From Variovorax sp. SG517 (GTDB taxonomy: Bacteria; Pseudomonadota; Gammaproteobacteria; Burkholderiales; Burkholderiaceae_C), in assembly GCF_013376045.1 (NCBI RefSeq), contig NZ_JABMJG010000005.1, positions 442,080-506,079 of the forward strand: a stretch of DNA of 64,000 nucleotides, read 5' to 3'. Shown piece after piece: positions 45,083-54,253 of this stretch. The notes beneath the pieces were generated by a model, which made no database searches, was not told the origin of the DNA, and saw only the letters and a program-made list of their open reading frames with translations. Position 1 is the first letter of the stretch, and every line of letters starts with the position of its first letter. The position numbers and the translations under genes are program-made.

Positions 45083-47119
45083 ATGGGGCGCGCCGGCATT
45101 CAGCTCCTGTTTGCCGGAACGATCTTCAGCAGCGCGTTCCTGCTGTTCCTGGTCCAGCCGCTGATCGCGAAGCAGATTCTTCCGTGGTTCGGCGGCTCGG
45201 CCGCGGTGTGGTCGGTCTGCATGGTGTTCTTCCAGGCCGTGCTGCTCGCGGGGTATGCATATTCCGACTGGGTCGCGCGCCACCTGCGCATGCGGGCGCA
45301 GGCCGTGCTGCACGTGGGGCTGCTCGTCGCGAGCCTGGCCTTCCTTCCGATCGTGGTGGGCGCGCAGTGGAAGCCGACCGGCGCCGAAGACCCGGCCTGG
45401 CGGATCCTGGGCCTGCTGCTCGCCACCATCGGCCTGCCGTACTTCCTGCTTTCCACCACCGGGCCGCTGGTGCAGTCGTGGGTGGCGCGCACGCCTTGGG
45501 GCACGCAGGTGTACCGCTACTTCTCGCTGTCGAACCTGGCCTCGCTGCTGTCGCTGCTGAGCTATCCGGTGCTGATCGAGCCGTTCAGCACGCTGCGGCA
45601 GCAGGCGCATGGATGGTCGTGGGGCTACGGCGCGTTCGTGCTGCTGTGCGCGGGAACGACGCTGTACATGGCGCGGCGCTGGCCGGCCGAGGTCGTGCCG
45701 CCGCAGCCGGCCGGGCAGGCCGCCGCGCCGGACCATCCGCCGCGCCCCGCCGACTACCTGCTGTGGCTCGCGCTGCCAGCGCTGGCTTCGTGGCTGCTGC
45801 TGGCCGTGACGAACCACATCACCCAGAACGTCGCCGCGGTGCCCTTCCTGTGGGTGCTGCCGCTGTCGCTGTACCTGCTGACCTTCGTGCTGTGCTTCGA
45901 GAGCGACCGCTGGTACCGGCGCGGCGTGTTCCTGCCGCTGGCGGCCGCCATGCTGCTGCTGTGCGCGTTCGGGCTGCAGCATTCCATTGGCGCCGACGTG
46001 CGCACCGCGCTGCCGCTGTACGTGTCGGGGCTGTTCGTGCTGTGCATGTTCCTGCACGGCGAGACCGCCAGGCTCAGGCCGGGGCCGCGCTATCTCACGC
46101 GCTTCTACCTGATGCTGTCGCTGGGCGGCGCGCTGGGCGGGGTGATGGTCGGGCTGGTCGCGCCGCACGTGCTGGCGGCGTACTACGAACTGGGGTTCGG
46201 GCTGATGCTGACCGCGCTGGCGGCGGCCGCCGTGCTCCGCCGGCGGCTCTGGCTGCGGGTGGGCTGCGTGGCGCTGGCGGCCTGCTGCACTTTCTTCCTG
46301 CTGCGGCAGATCGCCAGCGACAACATCGGCGTGCGCAGCCTGCAGCGCAATTTCTACGGTGCGCTGCAGGTCTACGACACGAAGCGCGATCCGCCCTCCG
46401 ACAGCACGCGCCAGCTGGCGCATGGCTCGGTGAAGCACGGCTCGCAGTTCCTCGACCCGGCGCGCCGGCGCGAGCTCACCACCTACTACGGCCGGACCTC
46501 GGGCATCGGCCGGGCCATCGCGGCGGCGCCGGACGGGCCGCGCCGCGTGGGCCTGATCGGGCTGGGGGCCGGCACGCTGGCGGTCTACGGCCGCGGCGGC
46601 GACGTCTATCGCTTCTACGAGATCAATCCGCAGGTGTTCGCGCTGGCGGACAGGGAGTTCAGCTTCCTGCGCGACAGCGCCGCGCGCATCGAGCGCGTGC
46701 CGGGCGACGCCCGGCTGGCGATGGAGCGCGAGCCGGTGCAGGGTTTCGACGTGCTCGCGGTCGATGCCTTCTCGGGGGACTCGGTGCCGGTGCACCTGCT
46801 CACGGTCGAGGCGATGGATGCCTACCTGCGGCACATGCGGCCCGACGGCGTGATCGCCTTCCACATCACCAACCGCTTCCTGGCGCTGGCGCCCGTGATC
46901 GACAGGGTGGCCGGGGCGCGCGGCCTGCACGCGGTGCTGGTGCACGACCTGGCGGAGCAGTCCGACTGGCTGCATCGCACCGACTGGGTGCTGGTCGCGC
47001 GCGATCCCCGGGCGCTGGCGCGCGAGCCCATACGCTCTGGCGCGACGCCGATCGCCACGCAGCCGGGCCAGAGGCCCTGGACCGACGACTTCAACAACCT
47101 GCTGGGCGCGCTGAAGTAG
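45083..47119 (+). CDS. Fused membrane/spermidine-synthase-like protein
   Basis: A 678-residue protein with an N-terminal membrane part of about 10-12 hydrophobic segments (MGRAGIQLLFAGTIFSSAFLL onward to about residue 420) and a C-terminal spermidine-synthase-like methyltransferase-fold domain: RVGLIGLGAGTLAVYG near 490, RFYEINPQVFALA with the acidic Asp/Glu, FDVLAVDAFSGDSVPVHLL near 560. The key second acid of true aminopropyl transferases is not clear, so it may not make polyamines. The family is annotated as fused MFS/spermidine synthase. Co-transcribed with DUF2214. Confidence 0.83.
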   Translation: MGRAGIQLLFAGTIFSSAFLLFLVQPLIAKQILPWFGGSAAVWSVCMVFFQAVLLAGYAYSDWVARHLRMRAQAVLHVGLLVASLAFLPIVVGAQWKPTGAEDPAWRILGLLLATIGLPYFLLSTTGPLVQSWVARTPWGTQVYRYFSLSNLASLLSLLSYPVLIEPFSTLRQQAHGWSWGYGAFVLLCAGTTLYMARRWPAEVVPPQPAGQAAAPDHPPRPADYLLWLALPALASWLLLAVTNHITQNVAAVPFLWVLPLSLYLLTFVLCFESDRWYRRGVFLPLAAAMLLLCAFGLQHSIGADVRTALPLYVSGLFVLCMFLHGETARLRPGPRYLTRFYLMLSLGGALGGVMVGLVAPHVLAAYYELGFGLMLTALAAAAVLRRRLWLRVGCVALAACCTFFLLRQIASDNIGVRSLQRNFYGALQVYDTKRDPPSDSTRQLAHGSVKHGSQFLDPARRRELTTYYGRTSGIGRAIAAAPDGPRRVGLIGLGAGTLAVYGRGGDVYRFYEINPQVFALADREFSFLRDSAARIERVPGDARLAMEREPVQGFDVLAVDAFSGDSVPVHLLTVEAMDAYLRHMRPDGVIAFHITNRFLALAPVIDRVAGARGLHAVLVHDLAEQSDWLHRTDWVLVARDPRALAREPIRSGATPIATQPGQRPWTDDFNNLLGALK

Positions 47120-47142
47120 CCCCGCACGGCCCGGAAAAAGAA

Positions 47143-47163
47143 AAGGCCCGCACGCGGCGGGCC
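47143..47163. terminator. Bidirectional terminator between the SpeE-like gene and PsiF-like gene
   Basis: Stem AGGCCCGC with GCGGGCCT. Leftward it is followed by TTTTCTTTTTCC, a good tail for the PsiF-like gene; rightward the tail (CTGTTCT) is weak. Confidence 0.75.
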
Positions 47164-47209
47164 TCTGTTCTGGGATGTCGATGCATCGTTGCACCGACGC
47201 GCCATGGCT

Positions 47210-47554
47210 TCAGGCCTTGGCGTCCTTCTCGCACTTCTTGATGAAGCTGTTCTTGGCGGCGCCGGCCAGCGGCTTGCCGTTCTTGTCGACGGCCTTGGCG
47301 GCGCAGGCGGGAGCGGCGGCGGCCTTGGCTTCCTTCTCGCACTTCTTGATGGAGCTGGCCTTGGCGGCACCGGCGAGGGCCTTGCCGTTCTTGTCCACGG
47401 CCTTGGCTTCGCAGCTTGCGCCGGCGGCGGGGGCTGCAGCGGCAGGGGCGGCAGCGGCGGGTGCTGCGGCGGGTGCGGGGGCCTTGTCTTGAGCCTGGGC
47501 TGCGCCGAAGGAAAGGCAGATGCCCAGTGCGACCAGGGAAAGGAGCTTCTTCAT
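47210..47554 (-). CDS. PsiF-like secreted protein with two tandem Cys repeats
   Basis: A 114-residue exported protein: signal peptide MKKLLSLVALGICLSFGAAQA, an Ala/Pro-rich linker, then two near-identical units of about 31 residues, each with C-(E/A)AKAVDKNGK-(A/P)-LAGAAK, then a short variable step and IKKCEK. Each unit has two Cys that could pair. This is the PsiF repeat type (phosphate-starvation-linked in E. coli), duplicated. Divergent from argS. Function unknown. Confidence 0.78.
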   Translation of the reverse strand: MKKLLSLVALGICLSFGAAQAQDKAPAPAAAPAAAAPAAAAPAAGASCEAKAVDKNGKALAGAAKASSIKKCEKEAKAAAAPACAAKAVDKNGKPLAGAAKNSFIKKCEKDAKA

Positions 47555-47673
47555 GGTGATATGTCCTCGCTAGGTTGAGTTGTGACAGGTTCCCCGCCTC
47601 GGGGCCGACCATCGTAACGGGCCAAGGCAACGATCGGATGACCATCGTCAACTGCGCCGGGGTTTGCCCCCGG

Positions 47674-47679
47674 TAAAAT
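47674..47679 (+). promoter_or_regulatory. Possible -10 element very close to argS start
   Basis: TAAAAT, 6 bases before the argS ATG, so transcription would begin at about the start codon. No Shine-Dalgarno sequence is present in the short gap. The -35 region is not clear. Confidence 0.35.
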
Positions 47680-47685
47680 TTGCGG

Positions 47686-49371
47686 ATGCTATTGGTCAAA
47701 CAGGAGCTGCTCGCGGCGCTCGCGAACACGCTCGAATCCCTCTCGCCCGGCGCCGGCTCCAAGGCCGCGTTCGAATCGCCCAAGATGGCCGCGCACGGCG
47801 ATTTCGCCTGCACGGCAGCGATGCAGCTCGCCAAGCCGCTGGGGCGCAAGCCTCGCGAACTGGGCGAGGAGCTGAGCGCCGCGCTGCTCGCCACCCCCGC
47901 GTTCGCCCAGTGGGTCGACGCCATCGAGATCGCCGGGCCCGGCTTCCTCAACATCCGCCTGAAGACGGCCGCCAAGCAGCAGATCGTGCGCGAGGTGCTG
48001 TCGGCCGGGAATACTTTCGGCCAACAGCCCGCCACCGGCGAGAAGGTGCTGGTCGAGTTCGTCTCGGCCAACCCGACCGGCCCGCTGCACGTGGGCCACG
48101 GCCGCCAGGCGGCGCTGGGCGACGCCATCTGCAACCTGCGCGCCTCGCAGGGCGAGAGCGTGTGGCGCGAGTACTACTACAACGACGCCGGCGTCCAGAT
48201 CCAGACGCTGGCCAACAGCACGCAGCTGCGCGCGCGCGGCTTCAAGCCCGGCGACCCCGAGTGGCCCAGCGGCGAGAAGGCGGCTGCATACAACGGCGAC
48301 TACATCGCCGACATCGCGGCCGACTTCAAGGCGAAGAAGACCGTCAAGTCGGAAGACCGCGAAGTCACTGCCAGCGGCGACATCGAGGACATCGACGCCA
48401 TCCGCGAATTCGCCGTGGCCTACCTGCGCCGCGAGCAGGACCTGGACCTGCAGGCCTTCCGCGTGCGCTTCGACCAGTACTACCTGGAGTCCAGCCTCTA
48501 CACCAGCGGCCGCGTCGAAGATGCGGTGCGCAAGCTCGTGGCCGCCGGCAAGACCTACGAGCAGGACGGCGCGCTGTGGCTGAAGTCGACCGACTACGGC
48601 GACGACAAGGACCGCGTGATGAAGAAGCAGGACGGCACGTACACGTATTTCGTGCCCGACGTCGCCTATCACATCGCCAAGTGGGAGCGCGGCTTCCACA
48701 AGGTCATCAACATCCAGGGCACCGACCACCACGGCACCATCGCCCGCGTTCGCGCCGGCCTGCAGGCCGTGGGCGAAGGCATTCCCGAGGGCTACCCCGA
48801 CTACGTGCTGCACACCATGGTGCGCGTGATGAAGGGCGGGGAAGAGGTCAAGATCAGCAAGCGCGCCGGCAGCTACGTCACGCTGCGCGACCTGATCGAG
48901 TGGACCAGCACCGACGCGGTCCGCTTCTTCCTGCTGAGCCGCAAGCCCGACACCGAGTACACCTTCGACGTCGACCTCGCGGTGACGAAGAACAACGACA
49001 ACCCGGTCTACTACGTGCAGTACGCCCATGCGCGCATCTGCTCGGTGCTGGCCGGCTGGGGCGGCGACGCCGCCTCGCTGAAGGACGCGGACCTGTCGCC
49101 GCTGGAAAGCCCCGCCGCCCAGGCGCTGATGCTGCTGCTGGCCAAGTACCCGGCCATGCTGACGGCCGCCTCGAAGGACTTCGCCCCGCACGACGTCACT
49201 TTCTACCTGCGCGAGCTGGCCGCCAGCTACCACAGCTACTACGACGCCGAGCGCATCCTGGTCGACGATGAGAAGGTGAAGCTGGCCCGCCTGGCGCTGG
49301 TCGCCGCCACCGCGCAGGTGCTGCACAATGGCCTGGCGATTCTCGGCGTCAGTGCGCCGAGCAAGATGTGA
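47686..49371 (+). CDS. argS: Arginyl-tRNA synthetase
   Basis: Class I synthetase charging tRNA-Arg, 561 residues. The HIGH motif is [19 protein letters not shown] (His135-His138); the second signature is [18 protein letters not shown] (Lys389). The N-terminal Add1 domain and C-terminal anticodon-binding helices ([53 protein letters not shown]) are in place. ATG at 47686 is preferred over TTG at 47680. The SPOR gene follows directly. Confidence 0.97.
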   Translation: MLLVKQELLAALANTLESLSPGAGSKAAFESPKMAAHGDFACTAAMQLAKPLGRKPRELGEELSAALLATPAFAQWVDAIEIAGPGFLNIRLKTAAKQQIVREVLSAGNTFGQQPATGEKVLVEFVSANPTGPLHVGHGRQAALGDAICNLRASQGESVWREYYYNDAGVQIQTLANSTQLRARGFKPGDPEWPSGEKAAAYNGDYIADIAADFKAKKTVKSEDREVTASGDIEDIDAIREFAVAYLRREQDLDLQAFRVRFDQYYLESSLYTSGRVEDAVRKLVAAGKTYEQDGALWLKSTDYGDDKDRVMKKQDGTYTYFVPDVAYHIAKWERGFHKVINIQGTDHHGTIARVRAGLQAVGEGIPEGYPDYVLHTMVRVMKGGEEVKISKRAGSYVTLRDLIEWTSTDAVRFFLLSRKPDTEYTFDVDLAVTKNNDNPVYYVQYAHARICSVLAGWGGDAASLKDADLSPLESPAAQALMLLLAKYPAMLTAASKDFAPHDVTFYLRELAASYHSYYDAERILVDDEKVKLARLALVAATAQVLHNGLAILGVSAPSKM

Positions 49372-49382
49372 ACTCCCTCACC

Positions 49383-50159
49383 ATGAAGAAGACAAGAAGT
49401 CAACGCGGCAACATCGTCATCGGCCTGATCATCGGGCTGGTGCTCGGCCTGGGCGTCGCGCTGGGTATCGCGGTCTACGTGACCAAGGTGCCGATCCCGT
49501 TCGTGACCAAGACACAGCGCGGCGGCGCCGAGCAGGACGAGGCCGAAGCCCGCAAGAACCGCGACTGGGACCCGAACGCGCCGCTGGCCGGCAAGGCCGG
49601 CGCGCCCAAGCCGGCAACGCCGGCTGCCCCGGCCGGCCCGGTCAACCCGATCACCGGCGAGCCCGCCACCGGCAATACCGCCGCGGCCCCGGCCACGGCT
49701 TCGCCGAACACCGCGCCGCCGGTGCCCGTGGTGGTGGCGCCCAAGCCGCCACGCACCGCACCGACGCCGGCCGAGGCCAACGCCCTGCCGCCGTCGAACG
49801 ACCCGCTGGGCGACCTGGCCCGGGCTCGTTCGGGCAGCGTCTCGGGCTCCGGCAGCACGACCACCGCGTCGGCCGCGCCGAGCAGCAGCGGCAGCAACGC
49901 CGGCAGCAGCTCGGGACCCGATCCCTTCATGTATTTCGTGCAGGCCGGCGCCTTCCGCACCACCGAGGACGCCGAGGCGCAGCGCGCCAAGCTTTCGCTG
50001 ATGGGCGTCGAGGCCAAGGTCACCGAGCGCGAGCAGGCGGGCCGCACCGTGTATCGCGTGCGCGCCGGCCCCTTCAACAAGAAGGACGACGCCGACCGCC
50101 TCAAGGAACGGCTCGACGGCGGCGGCATGGATTCGGCGCTGGTCCGCGTGCAGCGCTGA
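49383..50159 (+). CDS. SPOR-domain protein, FtsN-like
   Basis: A 258-residue inner-membrane protein: short basic N-terminus, one membrane segment (IVIGLIIGLVLGLGVALGIAVYV), a Pro/Ala-rich periplasmic linker and a C-terminal SPOR domain (FMYFVQAGAFRTTEDAEAQRAKLSLMGVEAKVTE, YRVRAGPFNKKDDADRLKERL) that binds denuded septal peptidoglycan. ATG at 49383 is chosen; a GTG at 49368 overlaps the argS stop. A role in cell division is inferred from the SPOR domain; its place after argS is usual in this family. Confidence 0.85.
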   Translation: MKKTRSQRGNIVIGLIIGLVLGLGVALGIAVYVTKVPIPFVTKTQRGGAEQDEAEARKNRDWDPNAPLAGKAGAPKPATPAAPAGPVNPITGEPATGNTAAAPATASPNTAPPVPVVVAPKPPRTAPTPAEANALPPSNDPLGDLARARSGSVSGSGSTTTASAAPSSSGSNAGSSSGPDPFMYFVQAGAFRTTEDAEAQRAKLSLMGVEAKVTEREQAGRTVYRVRAGPFNKKDDADRLKERLDGGGMDSALVRVQR

Positions 50160-50315
50160 GCGGCCGTCGTCCGCCCGGCAACCGACACGAATAGCCCCCA
50201 AACTTCGCCGTGCGGCGTTTGCCGCCACCATCCACAGCCTCGGGCGCGCCGGATGCGGGGGAACTCCCCGCCGCGCGCCGGCTCAGTCTGCCGTAATAAC
50301 TGGAGAGCTCTTTCA

Positions 50316-50963
50316 ATGAAACGTCGTGACTTTTCGCTGGCCGCCACCTCGCTCGGGCTGCTGTCCCTGGGTGTCAACCCGGCCCATGCCCAGGCGCGCG
50401 TGCCCAAGGCCGGCTCCGAGTACCTGGTGCTCGACAAGCGCGTGCCGGTCGACGCGCCCGCCGGCAAGGTCGAGGTGGTCGAGTTCTTCTCGTACAACTG
50501 CCCGCACTGCAACGACTTCGAACCGTCGCTGGAAGCCTGGCTCAAGACCATTCCGAAGGAAGTCGCCTTCCGCCGCATTCCCGTTCCCTTCGTGGGCAAC
50601 GACGTCGAGGCCAAGCAGCGCCTGTACTACACGCTCGAAGCCATGGGCAAGGTCGACGAGTACCAGCCGAAGGTGTTCAACGCGATCCACGCGCAGCGCC
50701 AGAACGTGAACGGCGACGCCAACATCATTGCCTGGGCCACCGCCAACGGCCTGGATGCCGCCAAGTTCAAGGAAACCTTCACCTCCTTCGGCGTGGCCAG
50801 CAAGGCCAAGCGCGCCTCGCAGCTGACCGACGCCTACAAGGTGGCCGGCGTGCCCGCGATGGCCGTGGCCGGCCGCTGGTATGTCGACGGTGAAACTGCC
50901 GGCAACATGACCAAGGTGCTTCAGGTCGTGAACTATCTCATTGGTGAGGCAAAGAAGGGCTGA
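50316..50963 (+). CDS. dsbA: Thiol:disulfide interchange protein DsbA
   Basis: Periplasmic oxidase that introduces disulfides, 215 residues, thioredoxin-fold with helical insert. The active site is FFSYNCPHCNDFEPS (Cys62-Pro-His-Cys65), and the cis-Pro loop is GVPAMAVAGRW. The signal peptide starts MKRRDFSLAATSLGLL, whose RRDFSL resembles a twin-arginine motif, and ends at AHAQA. GGAGAG precedes the ATG at 50316 by 9 bases. A strong terminator follows. Confidence 0.94.
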   Translation: MKRRDFSLAATSLGLLSLGVNPAHAQARVPKAGSEYLVLDKRVPVDAPAGKVEVVEFFSYNCPHCNDFEPSLEAWLKTIPKEVAFRRIPVPFVGNDVEAKQRLYYTLEAMGKVDEYQPKVFNAIHAQRQNVNGDANIIAWATANGLDAAKFKETFTSFGVASKAKRASQLTDAYKVAGVPAMAVAGRWYVDGETAGNMTKVLQVVNYLIGEAKKG

Positions 50964-51029
50964 GCGCCAAAAGCCGAGCCGTGCCGCGCGGTTGCGCGGT
51001 GTTTCTGGGAGAAAACCAGAAGGAAAGTC

Positions 51030-51052
51030 AAGCCCGCCTAGGCGGGCTTTTT
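51030..51052 (+). terminator. Intrinsic terminator of dsbA
   Basis: AAGCCCGCC-TA-GGCGGGCTT, perfect 9-base arms followed by TTTT, 66 bases after the dsbA stop. Confidence 0.9.
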
Positions 51053-51087
51053 CATCTGTGCGTGCGGGGCGGAAGCACTCAGCCGCA

Positions 51088-51093
51088 TACAAT
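51088..51093 (+). promoter_or_regulatory. Likely -10 element of the lptA operon
   Basis: TACAAT lies right over the ATG at 51092, so transcription would start near 51100. This supports ATG at 51116 as the true lptA start. It is placed just after the dsbA terminator. Confidence 0.45.
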
Positions 51094-51115
51094 GCCGAGC
51101 AAGTTTCGTGCCTCT

Positions 51116-51841
51116 ATGACATTGCACTCCTACTCCACCACCTCCTTCCTGCGTCGCATCGGCCAGTTGGCCGCCGGCGCCCTGTTGCTGGCAGGCCTCG
51201 CGTCGGGCGCCGTGGCCGAGACCGCCGACCGCTCCAAGCCGATGAACATCGAGTCGGACGCGATGCGCTACGACGACCTCAAGCAGACCAGCGTGTTCAC
51301 CGGCAACGTTTTGGTGACAAAGGGCACGATCATCATCCGCGGCGCGCGGCTGGACGTGCGCCAGGACGCCGAGGGCTACCAGTACGGCGTGGTCACGGCG
51401 GCGCCCGGCAAGCGGGCCTACTACAAACAGAAGCGCAACGCGCCCGACGAATGGATCGAGGGCGAGTCGGAAGTCATCGAGTACGACAGCCGCGCCGACA
51501 ACGTCAAGTTCATCCGCAACGCCACCATGCGCCGGCTGCTCGGCGCCACGCCGAACGACGAGAGCCAGGGCGCGCTGATCGTCTACGACCAGAGCAACGA
51601 CACCTACACCGTCAACGGCTCCACCGTGCCGCCGAACACCGCCGTCAACGCCTCGGCGCCGGGCGGACGCGTCAGGACCATCCTCACCCCCAAGGCAGCA
51701 ACCGCCACCGCGCCGGCCGCGGGCGCCTCGGCCCCGGCCGGTGGTGCGAAGGCACCGCCGCCGGCAGCCACCCCGGCACCGGGCAAGGGCCTGCGCCCGA
51801 GCACCACGCTCGGCAGTGACCAGGGAGACACGCGCAAGTGA
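51116..51841 (+). CDS. lptA: LPS transport periplasmic protein LptA
   Basis: Periplasmic bridge protein that passes lipopolysaccharide from LptC to LptD, about 241 residues with signal peptide ([23 protein letters not shown]). The OstA/LptA core is [41 protein letters not shown], then [14 protein letters not shown] and [24 protein letters not shown]. The C-terminal tail is Ala/Pro-rich and long. The start at 51116 rather than 51092 is chosen because a -10 element covers the latter. Its TGA overlaps the GTG of lptB. Confidence 0.9.
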   Translation: MTLHSYSTTSFLRRIGQLAAGALLLAGLASGAVAETADRSKPMNIESDAMRYDDLKQTSVFTGNVLVTKGTIIIRGARLDVRQDAEGYQYGVVTAAPGKRAYYKQKRNAPDEWIEGESEVIEYDSRADNVKFIRNATMRRLLGATPNDESQGALIVYDQSNDTYTVNGSTVPPNTAVNASAPGGRVRTILTPKAATATAPAAGASAPAGGAKAPPPAATPAPGKGLRPSTTLGSDQGDTRK

Positions 51842-52632
51842 TCGAATCCGCAGGAACCCAGGACGCCAGCGGCGCACCGGGCAGCCGCCTGGTCGCGCGC
51901 GGCCTGAAGAAGAGCTACGGCAGCCGCACGGTCGTGAAGGACGTCTCGCTCGACGTGCAGAAGGGCGAAGTCGTCGGGCTGCTGGGCCCCAACGGCGCCG
52001 GCAAGACCACTTCGTTCTACATGATCGTGGGCCTGGTGCGCGCCGACGCCGGCGACATCACCATCGACGGCGAGCCGATCGCCCACATGCCGATCCACCG
52101 CCGCGCCCGCATGGGCCTGAGCTACCTGCCGCAGGAAGCCTCGATCTTCCGCAAGCTCACGGTCGAGGAGAACGTGCGCGCCGTGCTCGAGCTGCAGATG
52201 GAGCCCGACGCGAACGGCAAGATGGCGCCGCTGTCGAAGCCGCACATCGAGGAGCGCCTGTCCGAGCTGCTGGCCGACCTGCGCGTCGACCACCTGCGCG
52301 ATTCGCCCGCGCTCGCGCTGTCGGGCGGCGAGCGCCGCCGCGTCGAGATCGCGCGCGCCCTGGCCACGCAGCCGCGCTTCATCCTGCTGGACGAGCCCTT
52401 CGCCGGCATCGACCCGATCGCGGTGATCGAGATCCAGCGGATCATCAGCTTCCTGAAGGAGCGCGGCATCGGCGTGCTCATCACCGACCACAACGTGCGC
52501 GAGACGCTGGGCATCTGCGACCACGCCTTCATCATCAGCGACGGGCATGTGCTGGCACAAGGCACGCCTTCGGAGATCGTCGACAACGCCGAGGTACGCA
52601 GGGTGTACCTGGGCGAGCACTTCCGCATGTAA
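51838..52632 (+). CDS. lptB: LPS export ABC transporter ATPase LptB
   Basis: ATPase that powers lipopolysaccharide extraction from the inner membrane with LptFG, 264 residues. Walker A is [17 protein letters not shown] near 45, the signature is [17 protein letters not shown] near 160 and Walker B is [17 protein letters not shown] near 180, with the [13 protein letters not shown]is. The start is GTG at 51838, overlapping the lptA stop; about 18 extra N-terminal residues precede the usual start of the domain. rpoN follows 21 bases later. Confidence 0.96.
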   Translation: MIESAGTQDASGAPGSRLVARGLKKSYGSRTVVKDVSLDVQKGEVVGLLGPNGAGKTTSFYMIVGLVRADAGDITIDGEPIAHMPIHRRARMGLSYLPQEASIFRKLTVEENVRAVLELQMEPDANGKMAPLSKPHIEERLSELLADLRVDHLRDSPALALSGGERRRVEIARALATQPRFILLDEPFAGIDPIAVIEIQRIISFLKERGIGVLITDHNVRETLGICDHAFIISDGHVLAQGTPSEIVDNAEVRRVYLGEHFRM

Positions 52633-52653
52633 GGCGCGGGGGCGGTTTCCACC

Positions 52654-54243
52654 ATGAAGCAAGGGCTATCCCTTCGCGTTTCGCAGCATCTGGCGCTCAC
52701 GCCGCAGCTGCAGCAGTCGATCAGGCTGCTGCAGCTCTCCACGCTCGAACTGAGCCAGGAGGTGGAGCAGATGCTCGACGAGAACCCGTTCCTCGAGCGC
52801 ACCGCGGAAGAAGCCGCGCGCGAGGAATTCGGGCTCGACACGGCCGACGCGCCGGTACCGCGCGATGACGGCGGCGAAGGCGAGGGCGACTTCGCCTCCC
52901 CGGCCGCCAGCAGCAGCACGAGTTCGTCCGCCGAAAGCGCCTCCGCCACCGACTCCGACGGCCCCGCCGCCGAGATCTCCGAGCGTGAGCCCGACTGGGA
53001 GGGCGATGGCACCGTCGACATGGCGCCAGACGACAGCGAGTGGGGCAGCGACGCGCCCGCGCGCCAGAACAACCTGGGCGACGACGAGCGCGCCGACGCC
53101 ACCGAGCTCGCGCGCAGCCAGGAGTCGCTGCAATCCTTCCTGCACCGCCAGGCGCTGAGCCTGCGCCTGAACGAGAACGACAGCGCCGCGCTGCGCTTCC
53201 TGATCGAATCGCTCAACGACGACGGCTACCTCGAGGACTCGCTGCCCGCGCTGGCCTCGGGCCTGGCCGGCGACGACAACGACCAGTTCGACGACCTGGT
53301 GCACCACTTCCAGGTGGCGCTCGGCCTGCTGCAGAGCCTGGAGCCCGCCGGCGTGGGCGCGCGCGACCTCGGCGAATGCCTGAGCATCCAGCTGCGCGCC
53401 ATGGCCAGCGACGACGAGACCGAGGAAGAGGAACTGGTCCGCAAGACGGCGCTGGCCATCTGCAAGCAGCCCATGGAGCTGCTCGCGCGCCGCGACTTCA
53501 AGCGCCTGGCCACGCTCACCCGCAGCAGCGAGGAGCTGGTGCGCTCGGCGCTGCAGGTCATCGCGCGGCTGGAGCCCAAGCCGGGTCGGCGCTTCGTCGA
53601 CGTGGAGCGCAACGTCATCATTCCGGACGTGATCGTCACCAAGACCGGCCGCGGCACCAACGTGAAGTTCCGCGTGATGCTCAACCCCGACGTGATGCCG
53701 CGCCTGCGCGTGCACGACATCTACGCCGGCGCGCTGAAGTCGCACAAGGGCGAGGGCAGCCAGGCGCTGTCGCAGCGGCTGCAGGAGGCGCGCTGGTTCA
53801 TCAAGAACATCCAGCAGCGCTTCGACACCATCCTGCGCGTGAGCAACGCCATCGTCGAGCGGCAGAAGAGCTACTTCGTGCATGGCGAACTCGCCATGCG
53901 CCCGCTGGTGCTGCGCGAGATCGCCGACGAGCTGGGCCTGCACGAATCGACCATCTCGCGCGTGACCACCGCCAAGTACATGGCCACGCCCTTCGGCACG
54001 GTCGAGCTCAAGTACTTCTTCGGCTCGGCGCTGGGCACCGAGACCGGCGGCAACGCGTCGAGCACCGCGGTGCGCGCGCTCATCAAGCAGTTCGTCGGCT
54101 CCGAGAGCGTGAAGAAGCCGCTGTCGGACAGCCAGATCTCCGAGATGCTGAAGGAACAGGGTATCGAGTGCGCGCGCCGCACCGTCGCCAAGTACCGCGA
54201 AGCGCTGCGCATCGCGCCCGCCAACCTGCGCAAGGCACTCTAG
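52654..54243 (+). CDS. rpoN: RNA polymerase sigma-54 factor
   Basis: Sigma factor for promoters of the -24/-12 type, activated by AAA+ enhancer-binding proteins; 529 residues. Region I is LSLRVSQHLALTPQLQQSIRLLQLSTLEL at the N-terminus, followed by a long acidic, Ser-rich region II (about residues 50-150). The core-binding and helix-turn-helix parts include LHESTISRVTTAKYMATPFG, and the RpoN box is ARRTVAKYREAL near residue 508. Co-transcribed with lptA-lptB, as in many proteobacteria. Confidence 0.97.
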   Translation: MKQGLSLRVSQHLALTPQLQQSIRLLQLSTLELSQEVEQMLDENPFLERTAEEAAREEFGLDTADAPVPRDDGGEGEGDFASPAASSSTSSSAESASATDSDGPAAEISEREPDWEGDGTVDMAPDDSEWGSDAPARQNNLGDDERADATELARSQESLQSFLHRQALSLRLNENDSAALRFLIESLNDDGYLEDSLPALASGLAGDDNDQFDDLVHHFQVALGLLQSLEPAGVGARDLGECLSIQLRAMASDDETEEEELVRKTALAICKQPMELLARRDFKRLATLTRSSEELVRSALQVIARLEPKPGRRFVDVERNVIIPDVIVTKTGRGTNVKFRVMLNPDVMPRLRVHDIYAGALKSHKGEGSQALSQRLQEARWFIKNIQQRFDTILRVSNAIVERQKSYFVHGELAMRPLVLREIADELGLHESTISRVTTAKYMATPFGTVELKYFFGSALGTETGGNASSTAVRALIKQFVGSESVKKPLSDSQISEMLKEQGIECARRTVAKYREALRIAPANLRKAL

Positions 54244-54253
54244 AAAGAAGCCG

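Noticed and set aside
50230-50300. GCGGGG/CCCCGC hairpin before dsbA as a terminator of the SPOR gene
   Set aside because: No T-run follows and such 6-base GC dyads are common at this base composition.
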